This document shows positions 48,565 through 62,000 of a DNA stretch of 64,000 nucleotides, piece by piece. The stretch spans positions 17,972,173-18,036,172 of the forward strand of contig OZ017798.1 in the NCBI GenBank assembly GCA_963969395.1, written 5' to 3'. The notes beneath the pieces are model-generated. The model had not been told where the DNA came from, made no database searches, and was given only the letters and a program-made list of their open reading frames with translations. The stretch is from Pseudoscleropodium purum (lineage: Eukaryota; Streptophyta; Bryopsida; Hypnales; Brachytheciaceae). Position 1 is the first letter of the stretch; every line of letters starts with the position of its first letter. The translations under genes and the position numbers were made by a program.

Positions 48565-49136
48565 ATGGTTGTCATAGTGGACGGACGTCCGGTTCGCCCG
48601 TCCGTTAGAAGTCCCGCCCGCCCGATATAGTCAACACATAGTTGACTTTCTAATAACGGAAAAATAGGCCACGTGGATGCCATGTGGATTAAGGAACATG
48701 CTGGGCGCGGACGAGATCGTTAGGGCGCGGGCGAGGTGACGTGTCATTCAGGGTTGTCATAACGAACAGCATATTACTGTTCACAGACGAATCAGACCGA
48801 TTAGGGCTGACCGGCTGCCAACTTCGGAGCCCTGTAACTTTTGCAAAAAGTACCCAAATTGGGCATATGAGATGTTTTTCGGCATCTAAATTTTTTGTAG
48901 ATGCCGAAAAACATCTCATATGCCCAATTTGGGTACTTTTTGCAAAAGTTACAGGGCTCCGAAGTTGGCAGCCGATCAGCCCTAATCGGTCCGATTTGTC
49001 TGTGAACAGTAATATGCTGTCCGTTATGACAACCCTGGTGTCAATCCGCAAAATTGCACAAGTTACAAAATTAAAGCCGTCCGAACCGTCCGTCCATCCC
49101 GTCCAATGACCCTAACTTGCCCGTTATGACAACCAT
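48565..49136. mobile_element. Inserted TIR transposon (MULE-like or hAT-like) inside family A
   Basis: Inverted ends ATGGTTGTCATA / TATGACAACCAT are flanked by imperfect direct repeats of 9-10 bp (TAGAGAGTCC at 48555-48564, AAGAGAATCC at 49137-49146). The sequence is GC-richer than its host, with GGACGGACG-type words near both ends. The empty site is seen in the two sibling elements. Target-repeat length suggests a Mutator-like element; the GGTTGTCATA ends resemble those of the inner element, so a hAT relation is also possible. Non-coding. Confidence 0.8.
48749..49037. mobile_element. hAT-like snap-back element: 140-bp inverted arms
   Basis: Arms 48749-48888 and 48898-49037 are inverted copies with about 4 mismatches, separated by a 9-base loop (AATTTTTTG). 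Termini are CAGGGTTGTCATAACG / GTTATGACAACCCTG. Eight-base flanks GTGTCATT (48741-48748) and GTGTCAAT (49038-49045) look like a target duplication. CAGGG ends plus an 8-bp duplication are the hAT pattern. A transcript across it would fold into one long hairpin. Both strands show nearly the same ~120-residue frame only because the DNA is palindromic. Confidence 0.88.
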
Positions 49137-49939
49137 AAGAGAATCCATAACTGTCCACAAACTAAAACATCTCATAACTTTTGACTCATTGATCGAGATG
49201 GAATGATTCAAAACTCTTTATATATATATATATATAAATTTAAAAAACTAATTTCAAATTTTTATTTTTGAAAAAAGTGATTTTTTCAAATCTATGCAGA
49301 TTGCCCGAGTTGAGAAACAAACTACATTTTAGGCCGTAATTTTTCACTCATATTTCCAAATGTCCTGAAATTTAGTGCACTTGAAGATATTCCTCATCTA
49401 CACCTTCTCTTAAAATTGGGGTCAAAAATATGGAAATCTCTCCTCATATGCACTTGCCCAAAAAAGTTATGTTATCAAAAAATGCACTTTGGTCCTTTTG
49501 GAGTTAATGTATACAAAAAAATTATAATCTCAAATTCCATAACATTCTTATAAAAGAAGCATGGATTTTTTTCTATAGTGTTATAGTAATACTATAGTTT
49601 GTGTTATAAATGTTTGGAAACAATTCTGGGCAAGCTTAGATTTAAGATTGTTTAGAGGGAAAGAATTCTTAATTTATAGGGAAGCAAAAGGTCCCTTGAG
49701 TTGAAGTTGAAGAATGTTATGAGAATTGATAGATTTTTCAAATCCACAACTGAGTTTCCATGCCATAGTGTTGAACATTATGTAATGAAAATATGTATAC
49801 TTTTCAAATTCATTAGAATACAAGGTATTCACATAGTTGAGCACTTAGACCAAAAGAAGCACTTGCTGATTCCACAGGCAAGTTTCAAAACAATAGCCAA
49901 TCCACATACTATCGTATTGTACAAAGGTGGGAGAAAAAA

Positions 49940-50066
<127 letters not shown>

Positions 50067-50628
50067 AATTAGATGGATATAGATAAAGTATGCAAAAGTT
50101 ATAAGATATAAATCTTAGTTGGAGTTCAACTTACAATTTTGGAGCTCTTGTAGGTGATAGAATTCCAAATAATTATATTTTAGAATGATTCTATATTCTT
50201 GTATAATGTTCTATTGAAAAACATACATGTAGAAGATTCCCTACCAAAGGGATTAGCCAAAAAAATGAAAAAAATAATAAAGTAAGATTTTGAGAGGGAC
50301 ATTTGAAAATATATATTATTTCAGGCTATAAAAAAGTCCCTAAGTCATAATTGCAATACATCAATGATATCTAAAACATCAAGTTAGAACAATAATTATC
50401 ACATTAATGTTCTATAGAATCCCCTTTTTTCTCACAAAAGTTTATATATACAAAAAACAAGCTTAAATATATGGTGTTGACACTATAACAATCTATAATA
50501 ATCTATATAAAAGTCTTTATATTTAATGTGAATGATTTTCTAACAATCAATTATATGGTTTCTTAAACAATCAATTATATGGTTGCTTAAGCAATCAAAT
50601 ATAGAATAAAGTATATGGCCTTTTTTTA

Positions 50629-51556
50629 TGAACCCCTAGAGGACCAAGGTGCATTTTTTGGCAATATAATTTTTGGGGGCAAGTGCATGTGAGCAGAGAT
50701 TTCCATATTTTTGGCCCAAATTTTAAGAGAAGGTGTGGATGAGGAATTTCTTCATGTGCACTAAATTTCAAGACATTTAGAAATATGGGTGAAAATTTAT
50801 GGCTTAATATGTAGTTTGTTTCTCAACTTAGGTAGTTTGGGCAGATTTGAAAAAATCACTTTTTTCAAAAACAAAAATTTGAAATTAATTTTTAAAATTT
50901 GTATATACACAAAGAGCTTTGAATCATTCCATTTTGATCAATGAGTCAAAAGTTATGAGGTATTTTAGTTTGTAGGTGGTTATGGATTCTCTACTCCAAA
51001 ATAAACTTTAAAGTTCTTTATTGAACTCAATTTTCAATATTTTTGGGAAAAAATAAAAATATTAGGTGAAGATTTCTTACTACAACATTTCAACCATTGG
51101 TATTGGCAATTTTCAATTCTATAACTAAATTATGAACAATTTAGTATTTTGATTAATTTTCTACTTCTTTCTATTGACTATTTTTTTCTTATATGTTGTA
51201 CAATCCTAAATGATCTAAAGTTTTTCAAGCATGTATCCAACTTGCCTTGAAGAATTAATCTAAAGAGTTGCAACCTTTTGGACATTTTTTCATACAAATG
51301 TGACCTTGTGAAGTGCAGCTCTTGATTTTTTACAAGGCCAAAAGAGGCTTCTTGTCAATTGAAATGCTAATATCTTGCAATCTACACGGTAGAACTTTCT
51401 AAAAAAATTTCCACATCTTCTCAAATTACCATTATACAAGATCCTATGGTTGGATGTACCCAAAAATGTTTTAAAATTTTTTTTGGTACTTGTCCTAAAA
51501 ATGGTAGTTTTGTAGTGTTTTTGGTGAAAACATAGTCAAGGAACTTTAGGGGTTGA
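50629..51556. mobile_element. MITE-like element family A, copy 3 (inverted)
   Basis: Begins TGAACCCCTAGAGGACCAAG and ends GGAACTTTAGGGGTTGAA, the reverse of the other two copies. The site that is split in the 47987 copy is intact here (GGATTCTCTACTCC, about 50984-50997). No coding capacity. Confidence 0.82.
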
Positions 51557-52220
51557 AAAATATTTTTTTTATTGTATGCAATAGTGCTTGAAACTAGAAA
51601 AGGTCCCTAAAAATATCTTTGTGATAATGATTTTGGTCCACTCAATCATGTGTTCACCCTACATTTTTTCATGACACTAGTCTTAAGCTCATTCTACTAC
51701 TTATGCTAGTCTCACCAAAGACGTCAAGTTACTTCTCTCTCTTGCATTTGCACTTTGGTGTTCATAATGAAATTCTTTTTGTAAGAGATAACACATTGAA
51801 GGCTCAAAAAAATCACTACATTGACCAAGTTATGGTAATTGATTTCACATTAGAGTTAATCTTAAAGTTCTCCCCAATTTATACAAGGATTGTCAAAAGA
51901 CAGCTAAATTAGGAATAATACAAAAAAACCCACCAATGACTACATCAGATCCAAGTTTTGATGCTTTAAGAAATTTTGTCCCATGTTTTTCTCTTGACAT
52001 CCTCAAATTCAAGTTCCTAGTCCATCATTTTAGGCATTTTACAATTAACTCGATGAACTATTGAAGCCAAAGCAAGGTTTTTTAGAGCCAAATGAAGGCT
52101 CTTCAAAACTCAAAAAGACTCTTCAAATCCAAAGAGCCATAAATTTCTTAGTGCCAACTTGAAGGGACTCTCCCTTAATTTTTTTGGGTGTCATTTGAAA
52201 GACTTTAGCTAAACCATTTC

Positions 52221-52225
<5 letters not shown>

Positions 52226-52302
<77 letters not shown>
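52226..52302. repeat. Compound microsatellite (TA)n-TC-(TG)n
   Basis: About 40 bp of TA repeats followed by TC and about 17 TG units. Confidence 0.95.
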
Positions 52303-52304
<2 letters not shown>

Positions 52305-53026
52305 AAATAGCATGGGCACTTTAGAATTCCAAACATATTTTTTGAGACAAAATTAAAATAGACTTCAAAGTATACATCTTACATCAATAAAGGGTTTAGT
52401 AATTCTAATTTTGAAAGAATTTGAATTATATTGTACATACAAAGAAAAGGAATGTATCTTTAGATGTCTCTTTGTAGAAGAAGGCAAATTTAGAGATTAC
52501 ATTTTGACACAAAAATATTAATTTACATCTACTAGAAAGCTAAAGTATAATAAAATCTTATATTTGATTTTTTTTGGAAACACAATGGGCTAATTCTCAA
52601 TATATTTTTATTCTATTCTATTTTAAAGTACTTAAAAAAGTACAAAAGGTACTTAAATCAATAATGAAAACTTTGCTTCATACAATTGCATTTTTAGTCC
52701 CATTTATCACTCATCCAATCCTATTTTCATCAATTGCGATGAACAATATATGTATTTTATCCAAAAAAACAAGTCCAATTTTTTTTAATCCAAATACATT
52801 CATCTCCATTCAACTCCATTTATCTTCTCTATACACATTTAAATCCATATTTCTTCATTCTAGAACACAAACATAGGCCATTTTTAGCAAATGGTTTATA
52901 AATTTTCACAAGCTTTTGTAAAATTGCTCAATGCTCAACGCTTATTGCTCCTCGCTCATACTTTAGCAATCTTGTATAATGTAGGGTGAGATCCAATGGC
53001 ATTTAACAAGTGGTTGGAGCTACTTT

Positions 53027-53279
53027 TTTTTTGATGACATACAACCTTCGAGGGTTGAGGCAAAGACCGACACAACTAGTACTTGACACAACTAGTACTT
53101 GACACAACTAGTACTTAAGTGGACTTACACGCCATAAGTATCCCTGTCAGAACACAAGAAGAGGGACATGAACAAGACCCATGCGAGCAACGTCAACACA
53201 AGGGATTGAACCAGCAACCTCGTAGATGCACCCCAAAGTTGCTCCATCACCTAGGGTAGTTTAGGATCATTTTGGACTA
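53027..53279 (-). mobile_element. tRNA-derived SINE with perfect 15-bp target repeats
   Basis: Flanked by identical GGTTGGAGCTACTTT at 53012-53026 and 53280-53294. Read on the minus strand it begins in a tRNA-like head. A GGTGATGGAGCAAC-type A-box region lies at about 53252-53236, and a perfect B box GGTTCAATCCC at 53212-53202. It ends in an A-tail (T-run at 53024-53032 on the plus strand). The body contains a 17-bp unit with ACAACTAGTACTTG repeated three times (53069-53119). Length about 253 bp. Structure, tail and duplication together support LINE-type retroposition. Confidence 0.88.
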
Positions 53280-53299
53280 GGTTGGAGCTACTTTGATGT

Positions 53300-54740
53300 T
53301 TATATTAGGTTTGGAATTCAAATATAAATTGTTGGTTTGTACCCATCATGATAGGTTCTTCATTGATAGAGCATGATTGAATGAAGGATTTCAATGTTCT
53401 AACTTTCACAAATACCTTTGTCCACTTGAAGTTACCTCTATTTTTTTAATTTTTGGTAGACGTATGTATGTGCGTGCTATCTTTTGGTATAGATCATGAC
53501 CTCATGTAAGATTCAAGCTATAATATTACTATACAATTTTGTGCCATCACTATAAGGAAAAGGCATCCTAATTGACAAATAATTGACAAGAAAATGTACA
53601 AGATGATAGAGCCAATGTTTTCAACCTATCCTTATCATTTCCTTGAATTTTACAATGATTGTCAATTTTTTTGTCATACTATAGTTTCCATCCAATGGCC
53701 ATGAGTGCTCACTATACTAAATCAATTGTTCACAATAAGCCCCCAAATCCCTATGTTCTCATTTGTTTTGTTTGGCTTCCTCTATGCATCGCTACACTAC
53801 TAGCATCTATCAAGCTTTCAAAATGGAAGGATTTTTGCTCCAACAAGCCAACGGGCTTCTCCGCACACACATCCTCCATCTTTGCTACATGCTTGTTGCA
53901 TTTCACCTTGCCAAGCATTCCCTTGGCTACTTCTACTTCCTTTACGCCCCTTTTTGTTCGTCAATTTACATCATTCGGAAGTGAATTTTTTGGTTTCAAG
54001 GCATTTTGGGGGTTCTAATATGCTATTCTTTGGCCATGTTGGATTAGGGGTTGATCTACATGGTTTTCAATGGCATTTTCTTAGAATAATTGATTTGGTT
54101 TTGGTGTTAGATTTTAAGGAAGTGTGTATTTCTTCATTGGTGTGGCGTTGGATTAAGGTGTGGCACTGGGTTTAAATGAAATTCGTTTGTGAAGACGATT
54201 GAGCTTGTTTCTATTCAAATTTCACTAAGAGGTTTGTTGAGTCTTTAGGATTGGATACTGTTGTGGTTATTCATCTTTTGATAAGGTGTTTTTTGTGTAC
54301 ACAGATTTTAGATTTCATGTGTGTTGTTTAGGTAGAAGTTGCAGTGGTGTCTAATGGAAGCAACAAGAAAGCCACTGCTAAGAAGGTGACTGCCACGAAG
54401 AAGTGCATATCCAAGGCAAATGCAGTGGTTGCACAAACTAAGCTAAAAGATATGACCAATAAAACTATTGCTATAGTTTGGCAAACGAATTAGGTGTTGC
54501 CAACATCACATATCAAATTTGTACGGGTATTTTAGCATTGCATGCATAATTGAGGGATATTCACTTAAGTTTTGGGGTTGATGTTAAAAGATACATGGTG
54601 GACTTAAATTTGCTCTGTTACTTGAATCGTAGGAATCACCTAATGTAGTAAGTTCAATTGTGCTATCCAGGTCTTATGCTTGTTGGTATAATGATAAGTG
54701 TTTTGGAGGGGCTTTATGGTTTTCATCCCTGACTTGATGG
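53300..54740. other. Intergenic DNA with unrecognised frames
   Basis: The plus-strand frame 53659-54018 (119 codons, rich in Phe, Ser and Thr) matches nothing I know. The stretch 54334-54494 reads as a Lys/Ala/Thr-rich segment (SNGSNKKATAKKVTATKKC) after an acceptor-like TTGTTTAG, which could be a relic exon. Neither is linked to other exons or the downstream LRR remnant with confidence. Confidence 0.3.
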
Positions 54741-54754
54741 CTTGAAATGAGCTT

Positions 54755-55090
54755 CAATTCAAGCTTAGTGGTTTTGCCCAAGGAAGTAGGAAATTTGTCT
54801 TCTTTAACCACTTTAAATTTGCATTGGTGTTCAAGCTTGATGGCCTTGCCCAAAGAAGTGGGAAACTTGGCTTCCTTGACTACTTAAGATTTGTATAGAT
54901 GTTCAAGGATGGCGGCCTTACTTTAAGGAAGTGGGGAGCTTGTCTTCATTGACCATTTTAGATTTGAAGAGGTGTTCAAGCTTATCAGTCTTGCTCACAA
55001 ATTTTGAGAAGTTTTCTTCCTTGACTATTTTAAATTTAACTAGGTGTTCAACCTTGGTCACCTTCCCAAAGAAGTGGAATATCTGGATTT
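54755..55090 (+). pseudogene. Leucine-rich-repeat remnant of a plant NLR-type gene
   Basis: About four and a half repeats of 24 residues (72 bp) follow the pattern L-P-K-E-V-G-N-L-S-S-L-T-T-L-N-L-x-x-C-S-S-L. The first two repeats share one frame (LPKEVGNLSSLTTLNL, then LPKEVGNLASLTT). An in-frame TAA breaks the second, another stop and a frame change break the third, and the rest reads in a second frame from about 54916 as GSLSSLTILDLKRCSSL. Such repeats are typical of the C-terminal part of plant NLR immune receptors and related LRR proteins. No nucleotide-binding or TIR domain is seen nearby, so this is an isolated decayed fragment. Confidence 0.78.
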
Positions 55091-55299
55091 TATTTATTTA
55101 TTGTTGGTTGCTTTTTGTAGCTTTTCAACACTTTAAACCCTAAAACCCAAAGCTAACACGAGGACGACAAAACCCTAGATAATTGTCTAGGTGACCATGG
55201 TTTCATATTGTCCTCTTTGGGTAACAATTAGATTTTTTGAAGATGTACAATTAATTAGCTTTGTGGGAATATGATTTTTTTTCAATTGGTGCCCGGGAA

Positions 55300-56030
55300 C
55301 AAAAGTTATACCTAAATAAGCTCAAAACAAAGAACAGGGGGTAGAAAAAAATATTTCAAAATTAATTTTTTTTTTCCTCATAGATTATATTTTTGTGTAC
55401 ATGTAAAGCTTTGATTCATTCCATTTGGATATTTTATGAGAAAGTTATGGACAATCTTGTTTTTTAAACAATTAGAGCATCTTTTTGAAAAAATAACTTA
55501 AAGGATTCATTTTTTGAATGCAATTTTTACAATTTTCCCCCCCAAAAGTTTTACATAGTCTATCTTACTTGCTAAAAAAAATCTCACCATTGGGATTAGT
55601 GCATTTAAATTCCATTTTAGAGATACTAATAATTTAGATTTTCCTTCTACTTAACAATTTCTTAAAGAATAAAAATTTTGAGTTTTTTTGAATATTTCCT
55701 AGACTCTCAACTCAATTATATACCATAAAGGTTTAAAGCTCAAAACTTTGTTGTGCAAAAAATTTTAATTAAAAATGTTCAAAGTCAAAAAATCTAGTCC
55801 TGCAATGTGCTGAAAAACTTGTTTTCTCCACTTCAAACACAGATATCATGCAATCTGTAAGGTAAAAAATTCTGAAATTTTTTCCACACATTCTCATACT
55901 AGTTAGGTGGAATATCCTATGGTTAAATGTGGAAAAAAAAATTAATTTTTATACCTTTCGCTATAGAATTGGAAGTTCTGAATGATTTCTAACCAAAAAA
56001 AACAAAAAACTTGATCCTTTAGAAGTTAAA
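55300..56030. mobile_element. Degenerate relative of family A (inverted)
   Basis: Collinear with 50629-51556 through several words: TTGATTCATTCCATTT, GAGAAAGTTATG, a CAATCTGTAAGGTA-like block and ATCCTATGGTT. The right end reads CTTGATCCTTTAGAAGTTAA. The left end is not clear. Much older than the three other copies. Confidence 0.5.
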
Positions 56031-59000
56031 CCTTGAAAACCTTAAAAACTAGAAAGTTGCCTATAACATAGATAATTCAAAAAATTTGAAATTTGCAAGA
56101 GCACGAGATGCAGACATGAGAACTTCTTAGAACAACACCAGCATACCAAGGCTCATGTCCATCTTCTGTCCAGTAGCTATGACGGAGAAGAATCTTTATT
56201 GTGAAGGAATCAAGGAAATAATGTCACCTCCTTCTTTTCATGGCACACTAGTGTGCCTCGTGCCATTGCCACGGTCAAAATGAAGGAAAAAATAATTTTC
56301 TAACTTTTTTTAATTCATAAAAACTTCAAAATTCAATAACTTTCATGCCTTAGGTTGGAACGCCACGAAACTAAGCCCATGCAATCCTCCTTGTTAAGGG
56401 CTTTTCGACGATACCAAACACGTGACTGGAAGAAGTATGGTCTAGGAGATCTCATTGTAACAAACAAACAAATAAACATTAAGCCTAATTTAATAGAATA
56501 TTTTTTCTAAATACTCAGAAATTTCTTAAGGATATATGGGTTGCTTGTAGCTTAATTAATCCCCCAAATTGCCAAGAATTTGAGCAATTTTTTGGCTTAT
56601 TTTTTCTTTAAATTGGATAGAATGTAATTGTAGGATCTTAAAGTTCACATTGAGAGTTGGCACCTCAAAAAAATTCAGATTATTAAACCACACGATTTAG
56701 GAGATATTTAAGTTTGAAGTTTTATTTGGATCAATGGTAGTATAAGTCAGCACGATTTGGAGCATATCTTTGTGACAATATTTTGAAATGATATTTTGTG
56801 CTCAATGAAAGATAAGAGAGTTGAGAATATACTTATAAAATTTCTCAACATTTTAAGCATTTTTCAATTCATAGTGGTCATTGTAAGAGTAGTATTTGTA
56901 AAAAAAAAATGAATGGGACACTTGTCTTCCCCTTAAACTCCTTAGATCTGACCTTTTCAAGGTGAATCTGACCTTCTTGAAATGGGCAAGAATCACATTT
57001 GTTGGCTGACTTTTAGTCCATGCCCAAACCAAATCCCAAAATATAAGCTGTAAACTATATTACACCGCTTAACTTTGAAAAATTCCATAAGGCGGAGTTT
57101 AATTTGGAATTTGATGAAACTACTGTCATTAAATGCAGTCTATTTTTTAAAACAATTTTTTAAAACTCAAAATTTGATAACTAGAGTTCAAAGAAGAGGA
57201 GAAGCAACCGGAAAATGGTTGCTTGGATAAATAGGGGTTAAGAATGTTATATAAGCCTATAAATTCAAAAGATTCATCTCACAATCGTAACAAGCTATTT
57301 TTATTTATATTTTTGTGGAAGTAAGTCAATAGGTTCTACAACTTTTGATTATGTCCTTTCATAAGGCACAAAGTTTAGAATAAAAATATATATTGCAACA
57401 TATGAGAGATCACTCAAAAATTTTAGGTGGTTGACTTCATTTTTTGAATAAAAGCACTACAAAGATGGTTATTTTAAATAATAAGAAGATAGTCACACAA
57501 AAAATTGGACACTTCTTTGTAGAACATGACTATAGACCATTTTCTAAACACTATGTGAATCTAAATAAAACCCCTAAAAAATAGTTTAAAAAAATATATT
57601 TAACTTAAATTGAAAAATAAATTAAGAAATTACATACTTAACCAATTGGATCTTGCACTATTCTTGTCCAAGAGAGTATGGTAAAATATTTAATCAATTT
57701 GACTACATAAATGGGAAGATATTAGCATATCTATTTTATATTTTTGAATTACCAAAATACCTATGGTAGATGCAAATATATACATTTTTGCCTACAATTC
57801 AACATTCTTTAGAAGATAGCATAGTATAAATGCCATTTGAATTTGAAGCACTCTTCAAATAAAAGGACTCATTGTTCCCTTTGGTTTTTATTGAGTTCCT
57901 TATTATTATACCTCTACTTGTTGTTTCTCTCACATTTCCTTCCATTGCTCTCATGCCCATTGAGACAATAGGTCTACAATATATATCTTTCATCATGATG
58001 TTTTGGTTTTGTACAAAGGATATATTTCCACATGGTCCATTTGCATGTCATATATGAACCTATTATTTTAAATGTCATCCATTGTACTCCTAGTAGTTTA
58101 GTCCCCTTCACCTTTTCTTCTGCCCTCTTTAAAATCAAAGAATCTTAGCTTACCTAACCTCCTACTTTATCCTCTTTAATTGAAAATTTCATTTCATTTT
58201 TCCATCATGTGTTTGATTTGGATAAAAATTATATCAATTTAGAGCTCTTAGGAACTGTACACCTAAAAAAACATAAAAAAAAACATGAAAAAAATTGAGA
58301 TCAAAGGAGTCTATTCAAACTCCAATTTGTCCTTATAGAGGACACTAGTCTTTTAAGGATTGAATAAGGATGAACTTTGGTCTACCAAAGAAACACTAGA
58401 GAGGCAATGAAATAGAAATTTCCAATTAGTAGACACTCAAAATATTTAATAACTTGAGCTTATACAAAATAATATAGCTTTTTTGAATGCGTATTAAGTA
58501 TTACAAGTTTATCATCCCATTTTCATAAGTTTTTATACAAATTGGTGATAGTATTCAATCATTCAAAAAATTACAAGACAATTATTATTCTATATATATA
58601 GGGCATGACCTTCTAGAGTTTCATATAGAACATTTATAGAAAAAGTTGTTTATATGTTTCAATAAAGTGATAACCAACTTGATAAAGCTATTTTTTGACC
58701 TAGACTTTGTTAGGGCTAAATTAGCTATTTTTTGAGCAAAATGTCATTCAATGTTTACGCAAACTCTCTTTAGAAAATTCCAAATCTATACTAAGGTACA
58801 TTGAAGCAAGAGCATTGTTTCTAGAAAATTGTATCAAAGATTTTGCATGCAATTTGTATTTTGGTATAACTATCAATCTTCCAAAAATATAGATATCCTA
58901 AGGTTGGTGGTACTTTTATTTTTGACATTAGAAAAGCAACCAATAGCTAACGATAGTGGGGTCCTAAGCATATAGTGGTCTCTCTGACCTACCCTTGAAT

Positions 59001-62000
59001 TTCAAATAAAATTTTTGCTACCATTGAAATTACGAGTGGCTACAATGTCCTCAAAAGATCCTTGGTCATAATTGAAAATCATAACCAACATTCTTTGAAT
59101 CCCTCATCTTAATTCTTGTGCCTCATAAAAAAAATTGTAAAGCTTTTAGTGGTTGGTGGTGATTGTAGTTGCGTTCATATTGCCTTGCATTGAATTACAA
59201 TCTTGTTCATTTCTTTTGGGATCAAATTCACTATTGCATTGTACTTACATGGCTCCTAGCAATGCTAGTATCACTAGAAGAAAAACATGTCCGGCACAAT
59301 CAACTATTATGCAACTAGTGTCCTATACAACTATGATGCAACTAGTTTCCTCTCTATAAGCACCAAATCTAATGTAATTGTTTTATGCCATTGATTTACA
59401 ACATTCATACATTGTTTTAGTTGCAAAGTAGTCATTCTATAGTTGCAAAAAACAGCTAGGAAACAACTAGTGTCCTATAAAATTATCATGCAACTAGAAA
59501 ACAACAATAGTTGTTTCCTAGTTGCTTTTTAGTTGCTTTCAAAGTTTGATCCCATTTGTCTTTCATCAATTGTCCCGTATCAATTGTAAATAATACCATT
59601 AAATTGAACATATAAGACTAGTAAGTTGTAGTCCTACACAATGAATTTTTTTGATAGAATTCCATGATTTCTATAATTTGTAGATTTCTACAATTTGTAG
59701 AAATAAGAAAATAATTAAAAATCAAGAAGTTTTAAATCTATGAAATTGAATTTCTGAAATCTAGGAAGAAGGTACATTTGAAATTTTGAAATCTAAAAAA
59801 AAGTAGATCTGAAATTCGAAAATCTAGAATAAAGGTAGTTCTAAAATACTAAAATCTAGTAAGAGGGTAGATATGAAATTTTGAAATCTATAAATCATTG
59901 AGATTAATATTTTAAAATCTACAATTTAATAAGTTGCAAACAAGTTGTACACAAGGATGAAGTTCTTTGCATGTTGTTGGATGACAAAAAACCTGCAATT
60001 AGTTTGCAATTAATGCAACTTGTCCACTACAATTATAGGCTCTAGATTGTCACCTAGTTGCAAACATCCTATACAACTACAAAATGAGTTGCACACTATA
60101 GTTGCAATACCCCTCATTTTCTTCTAATATATATGAGCATGAAAAAGTGAGCATATGAGCTTTGAGCATATATATAAGTAGATATACTACAACCATTGAA
60201 AATACTTATTATATAAACATATATAATATAGGTATTTATATTATAATTACACTATAATTATGGAAGATTTCTATTATAAAATATCTATAATATAGTCTTC
60301 TAGGCTCATGTACTTAGGTTCTTAGGCTCACATAATAGTAGCCCTCCTTTCCAACATATACTATGTGGTTTGTGCCATAGTTACAATCATGTACACTATA
60401 GTTAGCTATTGCTTGGTGCCTAGATTCTCCATTATCAAACACTAAGACTTAAAAATTAAAAAACACATCCCTTAACCAAAAGCCTCTATAAGCAATCAAA
60501 ATAAATATAATTAAATGATCAATATTCTCACTAATACAAAAGCAAAGGCAATCATCTTCTACTGACATGAACGCAATTACTCAAAAGAATGATAGCTAAG
60601 AATATGAAAATTGCAAGGTGATACATCCACATACCTTTGTAAAACTCACTATACAATAGAAACCAACTAGAAAACAATAGGTGAGATGTTTCTTAGAAAC
60701 AAAGATCATGGTGTACACATAAATGAGGCACAACCATAGATTCTATCAACACAAACAATCAAAACAAAAGGAGGATAAAACAAATAAACCTAATTTTGAA
60801 GCGAAGAGATATAATATGACCCATCTTCTTTGTAGACATTTTTTCACCCTTCACCTACATAATATACTAAATACAAGATCTTGGTCTACTTTTATTTTGA
60901 TGATTTTCTATAGACAATCACTACAAGTAGAAATACAATAGGGTGCTAATAAGCAATCCACATAAGTCACTATCAACTTCTCTTTGGCACATAATTTGGC
61001 AAAAATACCTACCTTCTAAACTCATGTTGAAGCCACAAATTGAATATACAACAAATTATGCAATGATATTGCAGATTGGCAAGAAAATTGTCTTTAGGCC
61101 TAAAAAGTATAGATCTTTAAGAAAGAATAGAAAGATGCATTTTGGAAGTATCTATGTCTTTTAGATACCATAGTAAACTAATGATATAATTAGATTCTTG
61201 AATGCACCTAAGTTTTCCATAATTAAAAGCATTTAAATAAAAAAATATTTTTCTAGATAAACTCTTTGCAAAAAATTAGTATTTAAAAAAAATGCATATG
61301 ATACTTTGCAAAAAAATTTAGCAAAAATGGTGATAATAGTGATAAGTTAAGATTATACTCTAATCAATATACTTCTAGAGTTCATACTAAAAGAAGTTTA
61401 GTAAATAAAAGTTCTAATGTATTTAAGGTCTATAAAAAAATTAAATTTCAACTTCTTCAAAAATTTAAGATGAAATAAAAAAATATTTTTTGACCTAAGT
61501 TTGTTTAATTAGTTGAATTTATGTGATGGCCTCATGCCACATAGCCTCATTCCTAGTTCTTCCTCTCCTCACAATTTTAGCAAACGCAAATTTGGTTCTA
61601 CATTGTTTTCATGGTGATTGGTATTGACATATGAATATATTACATCACTAGTAAAAGAACTTGTTTTGTCCAAGAAATCTATTGTTGTTAGAAAGATGAA
61701 TTAGCAAACAATAAAATGCCATGGCTATATATACAATATCATATGTGTTCAAAAATTCCACTTTATCAAAAAATTAATTTGTATAATTAGATTTATTTTG
61801 AGAATCTTTCTTATTTATGATGTCTCTACTTTGATTGTATTTGCACCTTTAAATCATCTTCTAGCAAAACAAATACCATCAAAAGAATTTACAAATCATT
61901 TGAAAGTAGGGTTGCTTATATAAGTGTCAATATAGAATTGAAAACGAACTTGAAAGTAAAGAACAATACTAATGATATAAAAACATTCTCCCTTTGAGTA

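Larger units (their letters stand above)
47987..49506. mobile_element. MITE-like element family A, copy 2, split by a nested transposon
   Basis: Begins TTAACCGCTAAAGTTC and ends GGTCCTTTTGGAGTTAA. Removing 48565-49136 and one flanking repeat leaves about 938 bp, very close to the 934 and 928 bp of the uninterrupted copies at 16828-17761 and 50629-51556. The three copies share collinear blocks throughout, for example GGATCTTGTA and TTGGAATTGTA. Confidence 0.85.

Noticed and set aside
48689..49109. Two overlapping ~120-codon frames, one per strand, with nearly the same protein
   Set aside because: They arise because the DNA is a near-perfect palindrome; the frame lies inside a transposon and shows no protein family features.
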